Shown here: positions 40,139-64,000 of the stretch, in pieces | Position numbering within the stretch: the stretch's first letter is position 1 | Layout: the number at the start of each line of letters is the position of its first letter | DNA from: Plazaster borealis | Taxonomy: Eukaryota > Echinodermata > Asteroidea > Forcipulatida > Labidiasteridae | NCBI GenBank assembly: GCA_021014325.1 | Contig: CM037476.1 | Location: 22,914,827 to 22,978,826, forward strand | DNA: 64,000 nt | Direction of reading: 5' to 3' | The notes under the pieces: model-generated | The model's input: the letters and a program-made list of their open reading frames with translations, nothing else | Told to the model about the DNA's origin: nothing | Databases searched by the model: none | Made by a program: the position numbers and the translations under genes

Positions 40139-40623
40139 AAACATTTTATGATGCAAGCGCTGACTTTCAGTCTACGACTGTTTTATGATTGATTTTATTC
40201 ACACATGAAACCGTTAAAAGAAATGGTTGATCGTGTCAAAGGTCGTCATTTTCGCGAAATATTATGATGCGGATGGATACACACACATGACATTATGCTG
40301 CCCAAGGTCGAACATGTTATTATGATAACATCTTAATACTGACAGTAATTTGCACTCAAATATGATATTTGGTATAGACAATTAAATCCATGTGGTAGCA
40401 CATTGTTATTTATTTATTTTTTACAATTTATTTGTTCTTTATCAAGCTGCACTATTTTACGCGGACGAGCCGTATTACACATAGTCCATGACCAACGTAG
40501 CGGATCGGACAGAATGTTCATGTCACTGCATTTTTACGTGAATTAACGTGGAAATTGGGACGTTCTTGCGAGTCAAACTGAGAGGAAATACGCTTTTTCT
40601 TAACTAACCAAGCATTTGCAGTT

Positions 40624-63930
<23,307 letters not shown>

Positions 63931-64000
63931 GTAAGTCATTTGCTCTCAATTTTTTAAAGTCGGTAATAGCAAGAAAAATGTCTTAACCACTTCATCTCGG

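Larger units (their letters stand above)
38144..40623. promoter_or_regulatory. Shared upstream region of divergent DHDDS and BRWD
   Basis: About 2.5 kb between the two start codons. The left half is a SINE and a large palindrome. The right part (about 39,700-40,620) is non-repetitive apart from GTACAT runs, and includes CGCGGACGAGCCG-type GC-rich text near 40,460. No TATA box or named factor site is certain. Confidence 0.4.

Overview
The window is eukaryotic nuclear DNA from an animal, very likely a marine invertebrate deuterostome. An echinoderm is my best guess. It has many short exons with GT-AG introns, four conserved metazoan genes, and introns packed with MITEs, tRNA-derived SINEs and fragments that look like Penelope-type retroelements. 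The species cannot be fixed from the sequence alone. Exons were assembled by hand from splice signals, reading-frame continuity and remembered family sequences. No database search was run.

Layout: (1) about 1-10,653, plus strand: nearly all of the AP endonuclease APEX1 gene, 10 exons seen, with the first residues left of the window. (2) 14,272-20,324, minus strand: a complete six-exon tetraspanin of 261 residues with eight cysteines in its large loop (TspanC8 type, closest in memory to TSPAN15). (3) 20,325-26,152: mostly repeats, with two or three orphan exon-like stretches. (4) 26,153-38,132, minus strand: complete DHDDS (dehydrodolichyl diphosphate synthase subunit), 7 coding exons, 356 residues. 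Its introns hold a 22/23-bp minisatellite, a 129-bp tandem array, a roughly 125-bp satellite and an hAT-like insertion. (5) 40,624-63,930 and beyond, plus strand: the first 17 exons of a BRWD/PHIP gene (WD40 part; the bromodomains should lie right of the window), divergent from DHDDS.

The most interesting object is a 4,491-bp DNA transposon at 51,347-55,837, in a BRWD intron. It has 12-bp perfect terminal inverted repeats, a perfect 4-bp target duplication (ATAG), a 14-bp motif present four times near each end, and one intact 743-residue ORF. That protein has a basic N-terminus, a Cys/His cluster, DDE-like acidic motifs and a C-terminal SH3/Tudor-like segment. It looks structurally complete and possibly recently active.

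The four host genes do not form a pathway: DNA repair (APEX1), a membrane scaffold for ADAM10 (tetraspanin), dolichol synthesis (DHDDS) and a chromatin/ubiquitin-ligase adaptor (BRWD). The rest of the window records successive insertions: SINE into SINE, hAT-like element into satellite, MITE into MITE.
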